Assembly (NCBI RefSeq): GCF_000813965.1
Contig: NZ_JWLI01000001.1
Coordinates: 372,001 to 436,000, forward strand
DNA length: 64,000 bases
Direction: 5' to 3'
DNA from: Leisingera sp. ANG-M7
GTDB lineage: Bacteria > Pseudomonadota > Alphaproteobacteria > Rhodobacterales > Rhodobacteraceae
Position 1 is the first letter of the stretch, and each line of letters opens with the position of its first letter. The notes below the pieces were generated by a model. It searched no databases. It was not told the DNA's origin and saw only the letters and a list, made by a program, of their open reading frames with translations. Made by a program: the position numbers and the translations under genes. Below are positions 56,409 to 64,000 of the stretch, in pieces.

Positions 56409-58069
56409 TATCCATCTCCAACATTCAAAATTGCTTCTCTCAGACCTGCTGGCAACCCGTTCACACCTCCGTCAAGGTAGTGGTTTGCAAAATACCCCAT
56501 ACGCCGCAAAAGGTCTGTTCGTGTTTTGGGGGGTGGTGGTCTGTACAGCTCGTCCAAGGCGTTATGCATAGTTTTAGATCCCGGTCCAGAGCCTTTCCCT
56601 CCTCCTTCAGGAGCGTGACGCCAGCGTGTGTGCCCCGCGGCTGTCGGCTGTGGTAGTGGCCCTTGAGCATCTTTCGTCGCTGTAACCCATTGCTGGATTT
56701 CTTTCATCGAAAAACCAAGGCGTTTATGAGCGAGTTGTTGGCTTACTTTGAGCCATTCATGCTCTTCGCCTCCTCCGCGAATTCTCCTGTTAATTGTACT
56801 CAGGATGTCATCATCCTTAAAAAGCTGTTCCAATTCAGCCGGACTCAAGTCATCCCACCAGGTTTGAAATGCCGCTAAATTCCGCTTGCTACCCGGAACC
56901 CTCCCGCCCGGTGCGAGCTCTTCATTTGATCTTGGCGGCTGGCCCTCGCGGGGGTGGCGGAATGCCCCTTCGGCGGGAGCCGCACTTGTGCCATCAGATC
57001 CACCAGATGACCCCGGCTCTGGCGCGTCCGTATCCGGGCGCGTGGATCCTTGACCGCCTTCGCCCATGGCGCGGGCCTCGTCCGGGGTGAGGTCCCGGTC
57101 CACATGGACGGTGTGCTCATAATCCAGCTTGCGGGTGACCTTGACGTCCAGCGGCATCGGGTTGGAATAAAGGATTCCCGGCTCCACTTTGCGCAGCTCG
57201 ATCTTGAAATCCCATGTGGCGCGGACTTTGCGCACGGTGCGGCTGCCGAGGCGGACAATCGATATTGCGGCACGGACCGCACTTCTCAGGGCCAGGGCGA
57301 CCACTGCCGCCACACCGCCGCTGATGGCAATGATTGCAGCGACAATGGCGCCGACAATGGCCTCTTCAGCGGCAAAAACCGCGGCGTCGATCTGAATGCG
57401 ACCATAAGCCATGAGCCATTGCCCGCGGTCGATCAGCGTCATGGTCTCGTCGTAGTAAGACCTGATTTTGTCCCAGACGCCGTTCCACCACTGGCGGCGG
57501 CGCTCAGCGGCAAGATTACGGCGCAGCAGTTCAAATTCGGCCGCACGGCGATAGGCGGCCGCCGCGCGGTCAATATGGGCCTGACCGGCGGGCGACAGAT
57601 CTCCGCTTGCGAGGTAACCGCTTGTATCCGGTGTACGGGACCCTTCTGCGATTTCAGGTAAGTAGGAACCAGTGTCCGCCGGATGCCCCATTGAAATGCG
57701 GTTTACTGCATCAGAGATGAGCAGGGCTTCATCGGGGTCGAAGTTTTCAAAGAGATCGGGCGCATCCCGCAGAGACCGGTATTCCTGCCAGGACTGAGCA
57801 GCTTCGGCGTCGAACGGGCCATCTTTAAGCTCAAGGAAGCCGGACAGCGCCTCCATCAAGGCATCACGGGCCCTGGTGACATCAGCATCGCTATCGTTTG
57901 GCCCCTTGATGCCGCAAATCAGGCCCATGAACCGGTACTGGGCGAGCACTTCATTCAGGGACGTCTGCGCATAGTCGCCCAATGCTGCAGCTTGCGCATG
58001 AAAGCTGGTGTCAGTGACATCCAGCAGCTTGGCTGAATTCGACCGGGGCGGTGATACAGTATCAGTCAT
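56408..58069 (-). CDS. Putative type VI effector with membrane segment and C-terminal toxin domain
   Basis: 553 residues. An N-terminal helical region (about 1-220) may bind VgrG. A long hydrophobic stretch at 229-272 (GAIVAAIIAISGGVAAVVAL) may insert in a membrane. A Pro/Gly-rich linker at 335-395 leads to a C-terminal domain with GGGEEHEWLKVSQQLAHKRL at 432-451, GHTRWRH at 479, GSKTMHNALDELY at 497 and YFANHYLDGGVNGLPAGLRE at 526-545. These His/Glu motifs recall HNH-type Rhs-like toxin ends, but no named family could be assigned. ATG 58069 overlaps the upstream gene by eight bases. Confidence 0.72.
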   Translation of the reverse strand: MTDTVSPPRSNSAKLLDVTDTSFHAQAAALGDYAQTSLNEVLAQYRFMGLICGIKGPNDSDADVTRARDALMEALSGFLELKDGPFDAEAAQSWQEYRSLRDAPDLFENFDPDEALLISDAVNRISMGHPADTGSYLPEIAEGSRTPDTSGYLASGDLSPAGQAHIDRAAAAYRRAAEFELLRRNLAAERRRQWWNGVWDKIRSYYDETMTLIDRGQWLMAYGRIQIDAAVFAAEEAIVGAIVAAIIAISGGVAAVVALALRSAVRAAISIVRLGSRTVRKVRATWDFKIELRKVEPGILYSNPMPLDVKVTRKLDYEHTVHVDRDLTPDEARAMGEGGQGSTRPDTDAPEPGSSGGSDGTSAAPAEGAFRHPREGQPPRSNEELAPGGRVPGSKRNLAAFQTWWDDLSPAELEQLFKDDDILSTINRRIRGGGEEHEWLKVSQQLAHKRLGFSMKEIQQWVTATKDAQGPLPQPTAAGHTRWRHAPEGGGKGSGPGSKTMHNALDELYRPPPPKTRTDLLRRMGYFANHYLDGGVNGLPAGLREAILNVGDG

Positions 58070-58424
58070 CAAGCCACCCAGCCCATCCCATGGAGAAATG
58101 CCGGGCCAGCATGTCCTCGGGCATGGTGTCTGTCAGCTTAATCTGATGCGGCCTGCCAATCGGCAGGCTGGGTATGCCAAAATCCAACTGTTCGAAGAGA
58201 GATTGCATCTGCGTAATTGCAGAAGTATCTCCATTATGCAGGCTCAGTGATTGCGCAATAAGGCCAGAGACCACCCCCTTTTGCGCCTGGGCGTCAACAT
58301 CCAAATCGAATGGATCCGTCAGCCGCGAGCCTTCAAACTCCGCAAAAAACTCATCACGTTTCTGGTCCCGAAGTGCTTTGCGGGCACCTTCTTTCCGGGC
58401 AAAAAAACCTGTTAGGTAACTCAT
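58062..58424 (-). CDS. Candidate type VI adaptor/chaperone
   Basis: 120 residues, soluble. It has basic N-terminal helices (TGFFARKEGARKALRDQKRD) and an acidic C-terminus ending GWAGWLDD. It is not recognisably DUF4123, DUF1795 (EagR) or DUF2169, the known loaders of VgrG effectors. Yet it sits exactly in the adaptor position: 9 bases after vgrG and overlapping the effector start. A role in loading the effector is inference. Confidence 0.65.
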   Translation of the reverse strand: MSYLTGFFARKEGARKALRDQKRDEFFAEFEGSRLTDPFDLDVDAQAQKGVVSGLIAQSLSLHNGDTSAITQMQSLFEQLDFGIPSLPIGRPHQIKLTDTMPEDMLARHFSMGWAGWLDD

Positions 58425-58433
58425 GACCGGGCC

Positions 58434-60518
58434 TCAGTTCAGGTCAATCCGGCCAGCCGTGCCCTTGATCGACGAGGACCCGTTTATTTTGATATCCACG
58501 CCCTCAAGCAGGATGCTGCCATCCTCATTGAGCTGCAGCATGGATTTCCCGCTCACCAGCTCAATGCGCTTACCGGCAACAACCACTTTGTTCTGACCAA
58601 CTTCCTCGTAGGCCCCTAGCAGCGTCGATTCATTGCGCACGCCTTGCACAGTGATCTGATAGGCTCCCCCAACGGTTACGGTTTTTGCGGCTCCTACGAT
58701 TTCGTTGGAGCTGACCATGACGGTCTCTGCCTTATTCTTGGCGACGCCGATGATCAGGTTCCCTTCGCCCATGTTGAGCGCATCCGGCAGGCCCAGCTTG
58801 CTGGTCATGTCGCCGATGGCGCTGGTGAACTTCTTGAAAGCTGAGGTCACCGCCGACTGCAGCTTGTTCGGCCCGACCATCAGCGTCATGTTGCCGCCGA
58901 TCACCTCTTGATGGTTGTTGCCGATCTCGATGGATTTGTTGTTGCCAACGGATTCCGACTGGTTGCGGTCCACCCGTTTGGCGCGGTTGTTCTCGATATG
59001 CAGCTCGTGGTCTTTTTCCGCGTGCAGGTAAATCTTCTCGTTGCCGGTGGCGTCCTCGAAGGTCAGCTCGTTGAAACCGCTGCTCTTATGGCTGTCGGTC
59101 CGGAACACCGATTTTGTCTTATGCTTCGGCAGCTCATAGGGCGGTTTGTTTTTGCCGTTGTAGACACAGCCGGTGACAATGGGCTTGTCGGGATCTCCGC
59201 GCAGGTGTTCGACGATGACCTCCATGCCGATGCGGGGGATGACCATGCCGCCCCAGCCCTGGCTCGCCCAGTTCTGAGATACACGCACCCGCATGGTATG
59301 CGCAGCCTCCATATCCCAGTGGAAGCGGCACAGAATGCGGCCGTGCTCGTCGCAGTCGATCTCGCCTTCACCCACCACCACTGCCGTCTCAAGCCCCTGT
59401 ACGCGCGGGCCGACTGTGCGGCGCTCGGGACGGAAGGGGGCAGTTTCCGGCAGCAGCACGTAAGCCCCGTCATAAGGCGCCTCATCGCCGCTTGCATCAC
59501 CCGAGCCATAGGCCTGTGCGCGGAAGCGGTGAGTTGCCTTCAGGCAGACAAACGTCTGTCCCGTCGCGCCCGGCAGCTCATCACCTGCCAAGGTCACCCG
59601 CCAGCCCGCGCCCAGGGACACCGCGTCGCCCTCGGCATGGTGGCGCAGGGCCTGGCCGCGCTCTTCCTCCAGGCGCCGGTCCGCCACGCCGCGCCCTTCG
59701 CCCTGGGTCAGGTAGTCGCCGGGCCAGTCGTAACTCTCGATATCGCTGCTGGGGTGGGCGATCTCGCTGAGCTGCTCGGTCTCCTGCGCGGCATTCGGGA
59801 TCTTGAAGTTGTATTCGGTCAGCCGCACCGCTCCGGTTGTGATGCGCTGCGCCGGGGACCAGCTGCGGAAATGCTCTTCTTCGTGGCGGTGATAGCCCGC
59901 GACACCGTAATAGGGCCGTGAAACGCCCGGCACCTGCGGCAGGCTGAAGGCCGCATCGCTCAGCAGCATCGTGTGCGACCCAGCCTCATGCCGCCAGGAC
60001 CAGGTGATGCCGTGGCGTTCCAGCTGGCGGCGCACGAAATCCGCGTCCGACTCGCCGTATTGCACGGTGTATTCCAGCACCGGATAGTCCTCGGAGACCT
60101 GCACCTCCAAATGCGGGTTTCCCAGCCCCGCATAGGCGCCAAGCACTTCCTCGACGATCTCGATCACGGTTTTGTTGTGAAAGATCCGCATGTTGCGCCT
60201 GAGGCCCGCCACATGCAGCCAGGGCCGCAGCAGCAGGTCATAGCGGAACCCGTTCTCGTAAGCGCCGCGCTGGCGCGCCTCGCAGACAATCCCGTCAAAG
60301 GCGCGGGAACCTTTTCCGTGATCGATTTCGATAGTGGCATGAGTGCCCAGAAGCGCGGTCAGATCCAGCCCGCCCTGCGCCGACAGCGCCTCAACGCGCC
60401 ATTCAAAATCCCCCGACAGCTCTTCGCTGCCATCCATGCGCAACAGCACCAGACTGTCCGCGCCAAGCACGGTCGACAGGCGGCCCTGCCGGTCCTGCTG
60501 AGAAAAATGCGTGTTCAT
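58434..60518 (-). CDS. vgrG: Type VI secretion tip protein VgrG
   Basis: 694 residues. The gp27-like part (residues 20-380) has VLLRMDGSEELSGDFEWRVE and YTVQYGESDADFVRRQLERHG near 150. The gp5-like OB fold carries HGRILCRFHWDMEAAHTMRV and the signature WGGMVIPRIGMEVIVEHLRG near 426, then beta-helix repeats with NNxxE-type residues (VGNNKSIEIGNNHQEVIGGN). It has no C-terminal effector extension. ATG 60518 follows TTTGGTGGATTT. No other core type VI genes lie in the window, so this is an orphan vgrG island. Confidence 0.96.
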   Translation of the reverse strand: MNTHFSQQDRQGRLSTVLGADSLVLLRMDGSEELSGDFEWRVEALSAQGGLDLTALLGTHATIEIDHGKGSRAFDGIVCEARQRGAYENGFRYDLLLRPWLHVAGLRRNMRIFHNKTVIEIVEEVLGAYAGLGNPHLEVQVSEDYPVLEYTVQYGESDADFVRRQLERHGITWSWRHEAGSHTMLLSDAAFSLPQVPGVSRPYYGVAGYHRHEEEHFRSWSPAQRITTGAVRLTEYNFKIPNAAQETEQLSEIAHPSSDIESYDWPGDYLTQGEGRGVADRRLEEERGQALRHHAEGDAVSLGAGWRVTLAGDELPGATGQTFVCLKATHRFRAQAYGSGDASGDEAPYDGAYVLLPETAPFRPERRTVGPRVQGLETAVVVGEGEIDCDEHGRILCRFHWDMEAAHTMRVRVSQNWASQGWGGMVIPRIGMEVIVEHLRGDPDKPIVTGCVYNGKNKPPYELPKHKTKSVFRTDSHKSSGFNELTFEDATGNEKIYLHAEKDHELHIENNRAKRVDRNQSESVGNNKSIEIGNNHQEVIGGNMTLMVGPNKLQSAVTSAFKKFTSAIGDMTSKLGLPDALNMGEGNLIIGVAKNKAETVMVSSNEIVGAAKTVTVGGAYQITVQGVRNESTLLGAYEEVGQNKVVVAGKRIELVSGKSMLQLNEDGSILLEGVDIKINGSSSIKGTAGRIDLN

Positions 60519-60791
60519 AAATCCACCAAACAACCAATACGTGCGGTGTTAACGTGTTTCCCGGCGGGTTTGCAAGACGCCAGCGCCCTGGAATGGCCGC
60601 TTCCGACAGTGGTTTGAATTTGGCCGGGGCGCAGCAGTCATCATGGGCGTTGCAAGCGGCGGAAGGACAAAGGCTGACATTCATGGCGCATGCAGCATTA
60701 GGCAATGTGAGTTCGAAGCGGTCGAAAGCCGCGTCCGATGCGTTAGGTTTCTTTCCGAACGGGGCAATAGTCACAACGCCCCCCTTCCCCC

Positions 60792-61157
60792 TCACTTCCG
60801 CTCCGTCCCATCGGCATTCCGGCCCATGGCGATGTAGCGCGCCTGCAGGCTCAGCCGCAGGATGGTGTTGTCCTTGTCATGGGCCTGGATGTAGCCCGCC
60901 ATCAGCGCCATCCAGTAGGTCCGCAGCACGGAGTTGATGCGGCGGCTGTAATTCGGGCCCAGCTTGCGGAACCATTTCACCATGTCCGCGTCCAGCCGGA
61001 TCGTCACCCGTGTCTTGGGCTTGCTGATCCGCTCCCAGCTGTCCATGCCGTCCCATTCGGTCGGCAGGCTCTTGTCCAGCCAGTCCCGGCGCAAGGATTG
61101 CTGCAGCTCATCAAGCTCCAGCTGCATCTCATTGTCATAGTATCGCTTGCTGGGCAT
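60792..61157 (-). CDS. BrnA-type antitoxin-like protein
   Basis: 121 residues. The central part KTRVTIRLDADMVKWFRKLG, then SRRINSVLRTYW, is the ribbon-helix-helix-like BrnA/DUF4415 pattern of antitoxins. The N-terminal 50 residues (helical, acidic) and the C-terminus are extra. No BrnT toxin gene is adjacent, so it is an orphan. GGGAGAGAGCG precedes ATG 61157. Three tandem 11-bp direct repeats lie about 155 bases upstream. Confidence 0.8.
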   Translation of the reverse strand: MPSKRYYDNEMQLELDELQQSLRRDWLDKSLPTEWDGMDSWERISKPKTRVTIRLDADMVKWFRKLGPNYSRRINSVLRTYWMALMAGYIQAHDKDNTILRLSLQARYIAMGRNADGTERK

Positions 61158-61309
61158 CGCTCTCTCCCGTGGCGGCGGCGGTTTCGGCGCGGGGCGGCAC
61201 TCCCGCGCTGATCCCACCCTGCCCCGATCCGGTTAATTCCGCGCCAGCGGTGCGTACGGTGCTTGCGCAACACCTCCGGACAGGCCTCTGCCCCGCCATC
61301 CGGCACCGG

Positions 61310-61342
61310 GGGGTGCACAGGGGGTGTACGGGGGGTGCACGC
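61310..61342. repeat. Three tandem 11-bp direct repeats
   Basis: GGGGTGCACAG, GGGGTGTACGG and GGGGTGCACGC follow one another exactly, a helical-phase spacing. They lie upstream of the BrnA-like gene and after the hybrid kinase stop. Confidence 0.7.
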
Positions 61343-61359
61343 ATGTCACCCACGCTTTT

Positions 61360-62973
61360 TCAAGCTGGTTTTGCCTGCCGCAGAATTCGGGCCAGCAGCT
61401 CATTCTTGCGGAAGGGTTTGGCCAGGAAGTCATTCATCCCGGCGGCCAGGCAGGCCTCGACATCGCTGGGCTGGGCATTGGCAGTCAGGGCGACGATGGG
61501 GCATTCCCGCAGGCCTTCCTCCCGTTCATGCGCGCGGATCCGGCGGGTGGCGTCCAGCCCGCCCAGAACCGGCATCGACAGGTCCATCAGGATCAGGTCC
61601 GCGCCTTCAGCGGTGAAAACCTCCAGCGCAGTCAAACCATTAGCGGCAAAGCGCAAATCGGCGCCGGTAGATTTCAGCATTTTCCGGACCAGCAGCTGGT
61701 TGGTCCTGTTGTCCTCCGCCACCAGGATGCGCATCCCGTTCAGCGCCTCCGGCGGCAGCTCCGGCACCGCCATGCCGGGCGGGGCGGCCAGCGCCCGCCT
61801 GCTGTCCTGAAACTGCGCCATCTCCGTGCTGCCCGAAGCCTGTTCACCCAGCCGCGGCAAGTTCAGGCAAACCGTGAACACCGATCCCTCGCCAGGCACA
61901 GAGGACGCCGTGACCGAGCCCCCCATCCGTTCCGCCAGCGCACGGGTAATGGCCAGCCCCAGCCCTGTGCCTTCGATCACGCGGGCCGCTTGCCGGTCCA
62001 CCTGCTCAAAGGCAGAAAAGATCCATTTCATCTGCGCGGGCTCAATCCCGATGCCGGAATCGGAGACTTGAATACACAGGGGCAGCGCTGAGGCTGCGGG
62101 GGCATAGGCGACGCTGACGGTGACATGGCCGTCTTCGGTGAACTTGATCGCGTTGCCCAGAAGGTTCATCAGGATCTGGCGGATCTTGCTGGCGTCGCCG
62201 ACAAATTCATGCGGCACGTCTTCGGGATACTCGATGCGCAGATCAATCCCCTTGTAGGCGGCCCTGGCCCACAGGAGGGTTCCCACGTCCTGAACCACGT
62301 CCCGCAGCGAAAACGGCGCATCGTGCAGGGAGATCTTGTCAGCCTGGATCTTGGAGAAATCGAGCACGTCGTTGATCACAGTCAGCAGGGCCGTCGCGGA
62401 ATTGAAGATCGTATCGGCAAACAGCTGCTGCTGTTCGTCCAGGTCGGTTTCTTTCAGCAGCTCGCACATGCCGATGATGCCATTCATCGGCGTCCGGATC
62501 TCATGGCTCATGTTGGCGAGAAACCGTTCCTTGGCCTGGCTGGCCTCCTCGGCCTTATCCAGGGCCATCCGGGTCAGCTCCAGCGCCTCGTCGCGCTCCC
62601 GCTCAGTCGTGATGTCCGTCGAAGACCCGACAAGATAGGTCATGCGCCCGTCCGCGCCGAACACGGGACGAAGCGTGGTGCTGAGGTATTTCTCCTTGTT
62701 CTGGGTCGGGAGGACGATGTCGTAGGTTGCCTCCCTGCCGCTGCTGATGACGGCCAGATGGTGGTTCAAAGCGCGGCGTCCAGTTGCCCCGCCGTAAAGT
62801 TCGAGTGCGGTCTTGCCCGCAAAATCGCTGTGCTCGAACTTGGTGAACTCCCGCGACTTGGTGTTCATGTGCACGTAGCGCGGCAGCCCGTCTTCGCCCA
62901 CCTTCAGGACAATCACCGCAATCTCGACTGCGTCTAGAACGCCGAAATGATCTGAAAATTCATCGTGCTGCAC
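61360..62973 (-). CDS. Hybrid sensor histidine kinase/response regulator
   Basis: 537 residues, no membrane segment. A PAS/PAC domain comes first ([20 protein letters not shown] near 95), then HisKA with phospho-His in [20 protein letters not shown] near 150, HATPase_c ([39 protein letters not shown]), and a C-terminal receiver with Asp in [20 protein letters not shown] near 462. GTG 62973 is chosen since AGGA stands seven bases upstream; the frame to 63018 has no ribosome site. Signal and output unknown. Confidence 0.92.
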   Translation of the reverse strand: MQHDEFSDHFGVLDAVEIAVIVLKVGEDGLPRYVHMNTKSREFTKFEHSDFAGKTALELYGGATGRRALNHHLAVISSGREATYDIVLPTQNKEKYLSTTLRPVFGADGRMTYLVGSSTDITTERERDEALELTRMALDKAEEASQAKERFLANMSHEIRTPMNGIIGMCELLKETDLDEQQQLFADTIFNSATALLTVINDVLDFSKIQADKISLHDAPFSLRDVVQDVGTLLWARAAYKGIDLRIEYPEDVPHEFVGDASKIRQILMNLLGNAIKFTEDGHVTVSVAYAPAASALPLCIQVSDSGIGIEPAQMKWIFSAFEQVDRQAARVIEGTGLGLAITRALAERMGGSVTASSVPGEGSVFTVCLNLPRLGEQASGSTEMAQFQDSRRALAAPPGMAVPELPPEALNGMRILVAEDNRTNQLLVRKMLKSTGADLRFAANGLTALEVFTAEGADLILMDLSMPVLGGLDATRRIRAHEREEGLRECPIVALTANAQPSDVEACLAAGMNDFLAKPFRKNELLARILRQAKPA

Positions 62974-63006
62974 GTATCGTTCCTGAGACGGGAGAGCTTT
63001 TGAAAT

Positions 63007-63041
63007 CCTGTAACACACAGTTGCAGCGCAATTGTTACAGG
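63007..63041. promoter_or_regulatory. Inverted repeat between hybrid kinase and prfC
   Basis: CCTGTAACA (63007-63015) pairs with TGTTACAGG (63033-63041) around 17 bases; a third TTACAGG lies at 63056-63062. The element sits between divergent genes and could be an operator for either. Confidence 0.55.
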
Positions 63042-63159
63042 AAAAGCGTTAGCAATTTACAGGCAAAACATTCGATGTCACTGCGGAATGCACGTCCAAC
63101 GAGGCCCTGGGCCTCCGTTTTTCTTGCCTCTTTCGCGGTTTGTGGATACAGCCACCCGC

Positions 63160-64000
63160 ATGTTGGACACCGCTGCAAACCGCCCCGAACTGCCCGCCGA
63201 AATTGCGCGGCGCCGGACCTTTGCGATCATCTCGCACCCGGACGCCGGCAAGACCACGCTGACTGAAAAGTTCCTGCTGTACGGCGGTGCGATTCAGATG
63301 GCCGGCCAGGTGCGCGCTAAGGGCGAGGCACGTCGCACGCGCTCGGACTTCATGCAGATGGAGAAGGACCGCGGGATCTCTGTCTCGGCGTCCGCGATGT
63401 CCTTTGATTTCAGCGGTTTCCGCTTCAACCTGGTGGACACGCCGGGCCACTCGGACTTTTCCGAGGACACCTACCGCACGCTGACGGCGGTGGATGCGGC
63501 GGTGATGGTGATCGACGGCGCCAAGGGCGTGGAAAGCCAGACCCAGAAGCTGTTCGAGGTCTGCCGCCTGCGTGACCTGCCGATCCTGACCTTCTGTAAC
63601 AAGATGGACCGCGAAAGCCGCGACACCTTTGAGATCATCGACGAGATCCAGGAAATGCTGGCGATCGACGTGACCCCGGCCAGCTGGCCCATCGGTGTCG
63701 GCCGCGATTTCATCGGCTGCTATGACATGCTGCGCGACCGGCTGGAACTGATGGACCGCGCCGACCGCAACAAGGTGGCGGAAAGCATCGCGATTGAGGG
63801 CCTGGACGACCCCAAGCTGGCCGAGCATGTGCCTGCGCATCTGCTGGACAAACTGCTGGAAGAGGTCGAGATGGCGCGCGAACTGCTGCCCGCCCTGGAC
63901 CCGCAATCGGTGCTTGAAGGCCACATGACTCCGATCTGGTTCGGCTCTGCCATCAACTCCTTTGGCGTGAAGGAGCTGATGGACGGCATCGGCAAATACG
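63160..64000 (+). CDS. prfC: Peptide chain release factor 3, N-terminal part
   Basis: The first 280 codons lie in the window; the gene runs past the right edge. RF3 is a GTPase that removes RF1/RF2 from the ribosome. P-loop IISHPDAGKTTLTEKFLLYG near residues 23-42, G2 region SDFMQMEKDRGISVSASAMS, G3 LVDTPGHSDFSEDTYRTLTA near 91, and G4 NKMDRESRD near 147 all match RF3 rather than EF-G. ATG 63160 gives MLDTAANRPELPAEIARRRT. Confidence 0.96.
   Translation, partial: MLDTAANRPELPAEIARRRTFAIISHPDAGKTTLTEKFLLYGGAIQMAGQVRAKGEARRTRSDFMQMEKDRGISVSASAMSFDFSGFRFNLVDTPGHSDFSEDTYRTLTAVDAAVMVIDGAKGVESQTQKLFEVCRLRDLPILTFCNKMDRESRDTFEIIDEIQEMLAIDVTPASWPIGVGRDFIGCYDMLRDRLELMDRADRNKVAESIAIEGLDDPKLAEHVPAHLLDKLLEEVEMARELLPALDPQSVLEGHMTPIWFGSAINSFGVKELMDGIGKY

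Overview
The window reads as a piece of a chromosome from a marine alphaproteobacterium of the order Rhodobacterales (roseobacter group; Leisingera, Phaeobacter and Ruegeria are the kind of relatives the proteins recall). The reasons are the high G+C with strong third-position bias, the cysI/cysH/DUF934 arrangement, Hint-domain proteins, a methanethiol oxidase gene, a form II CoxL cluster, CtrA-type promoter motifs and the surE-pcm-nlpD order. The species cannot be fixed from sequence alone. No rRNA, tRNA, CRISPR array, integrase or insertion sequence was seen.

Region by region. 1-2.4 kb: end of an assimilatory sulfate reduction operon (sulfite reductase tail, cysH, DUF934) and a ferredoxin-NADP reductase. 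2.5-5.4 kb: small hypotheticals, infC with an ATA start, and a short chemoreceptor-like protein behind a CtrA-like site. 5.5-13.7 kb, minus strand: a molybdenum hydroxylase cluster in transcription order moxR/coxD, coxE, xdhC, molybdopterin-binding protein, coxS, coxL (form II), coxM. 14-18 kb: glycosyltransferase, a conserved protein usually mislabelled PAPS reductase, pyrC-pyrE. 18.3-27.8 kb: a long plus-strand run dnaB, Tat-exported agmatine deiminase, alr, mlaE-mlaF, membrane proteins including pqiA, radA, cvpA. 27.8-35 kb: cvpA and purF are separated by a degenerate Hint protein, the methanethiol oxidase gene and a coupled membrane protein; purF is followed by DUF2199, a small protein and an SDR. 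35-38 kb: surE-pcm-nlpD. 38-44.7 kb: DUF815 ATPase, class III cyclase, secreted lectin-like protein, small kinase-like ATPase, tatABC, a dabb-like protein and a WYL regulator. 44.8-53.8 kb: GNAT, orphan ABC ATPase, arsM, AlkC-like glycosylase, SDR, a canonical Hint protein, CHASE histidine kinase plus response regulator. 53.8-60.5 kb, minus strand: a caspase-like protein, then a vgrG-adaptor-toxin-immunity-PAAR cassette. 60.8-64 kb: orphan BrnA-type antitoxin, hybrid histidine kinase and the start of prfC.

The most promising undescribed system is the orphan type VI secretion cassette at 55,495-60,518. It has a VgrG, a 120-residue protein of unknown family in the adaptor position, a large membrane-segment protein whose C-terminal domain carries a histidine-rich nuclease-like signature, a low-G+C probable immunity gene and a PAAR tip. 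All are translationally coupled, and the base composition drops sharply inside the toxin gene. Second is the pairing of methanethiol oxidase with a histidine-bearing membrane protein in place of the usual maturation genes. Several regulatory signals also deserve checking: three CtrA-like sites, two perfect DnaA boxes, a 19-bp operator-like palindrome ahead of coxS, an inverted repeat between the hybrid kinase and prfC, and two families of dispersed intergenic hairpin repeats.
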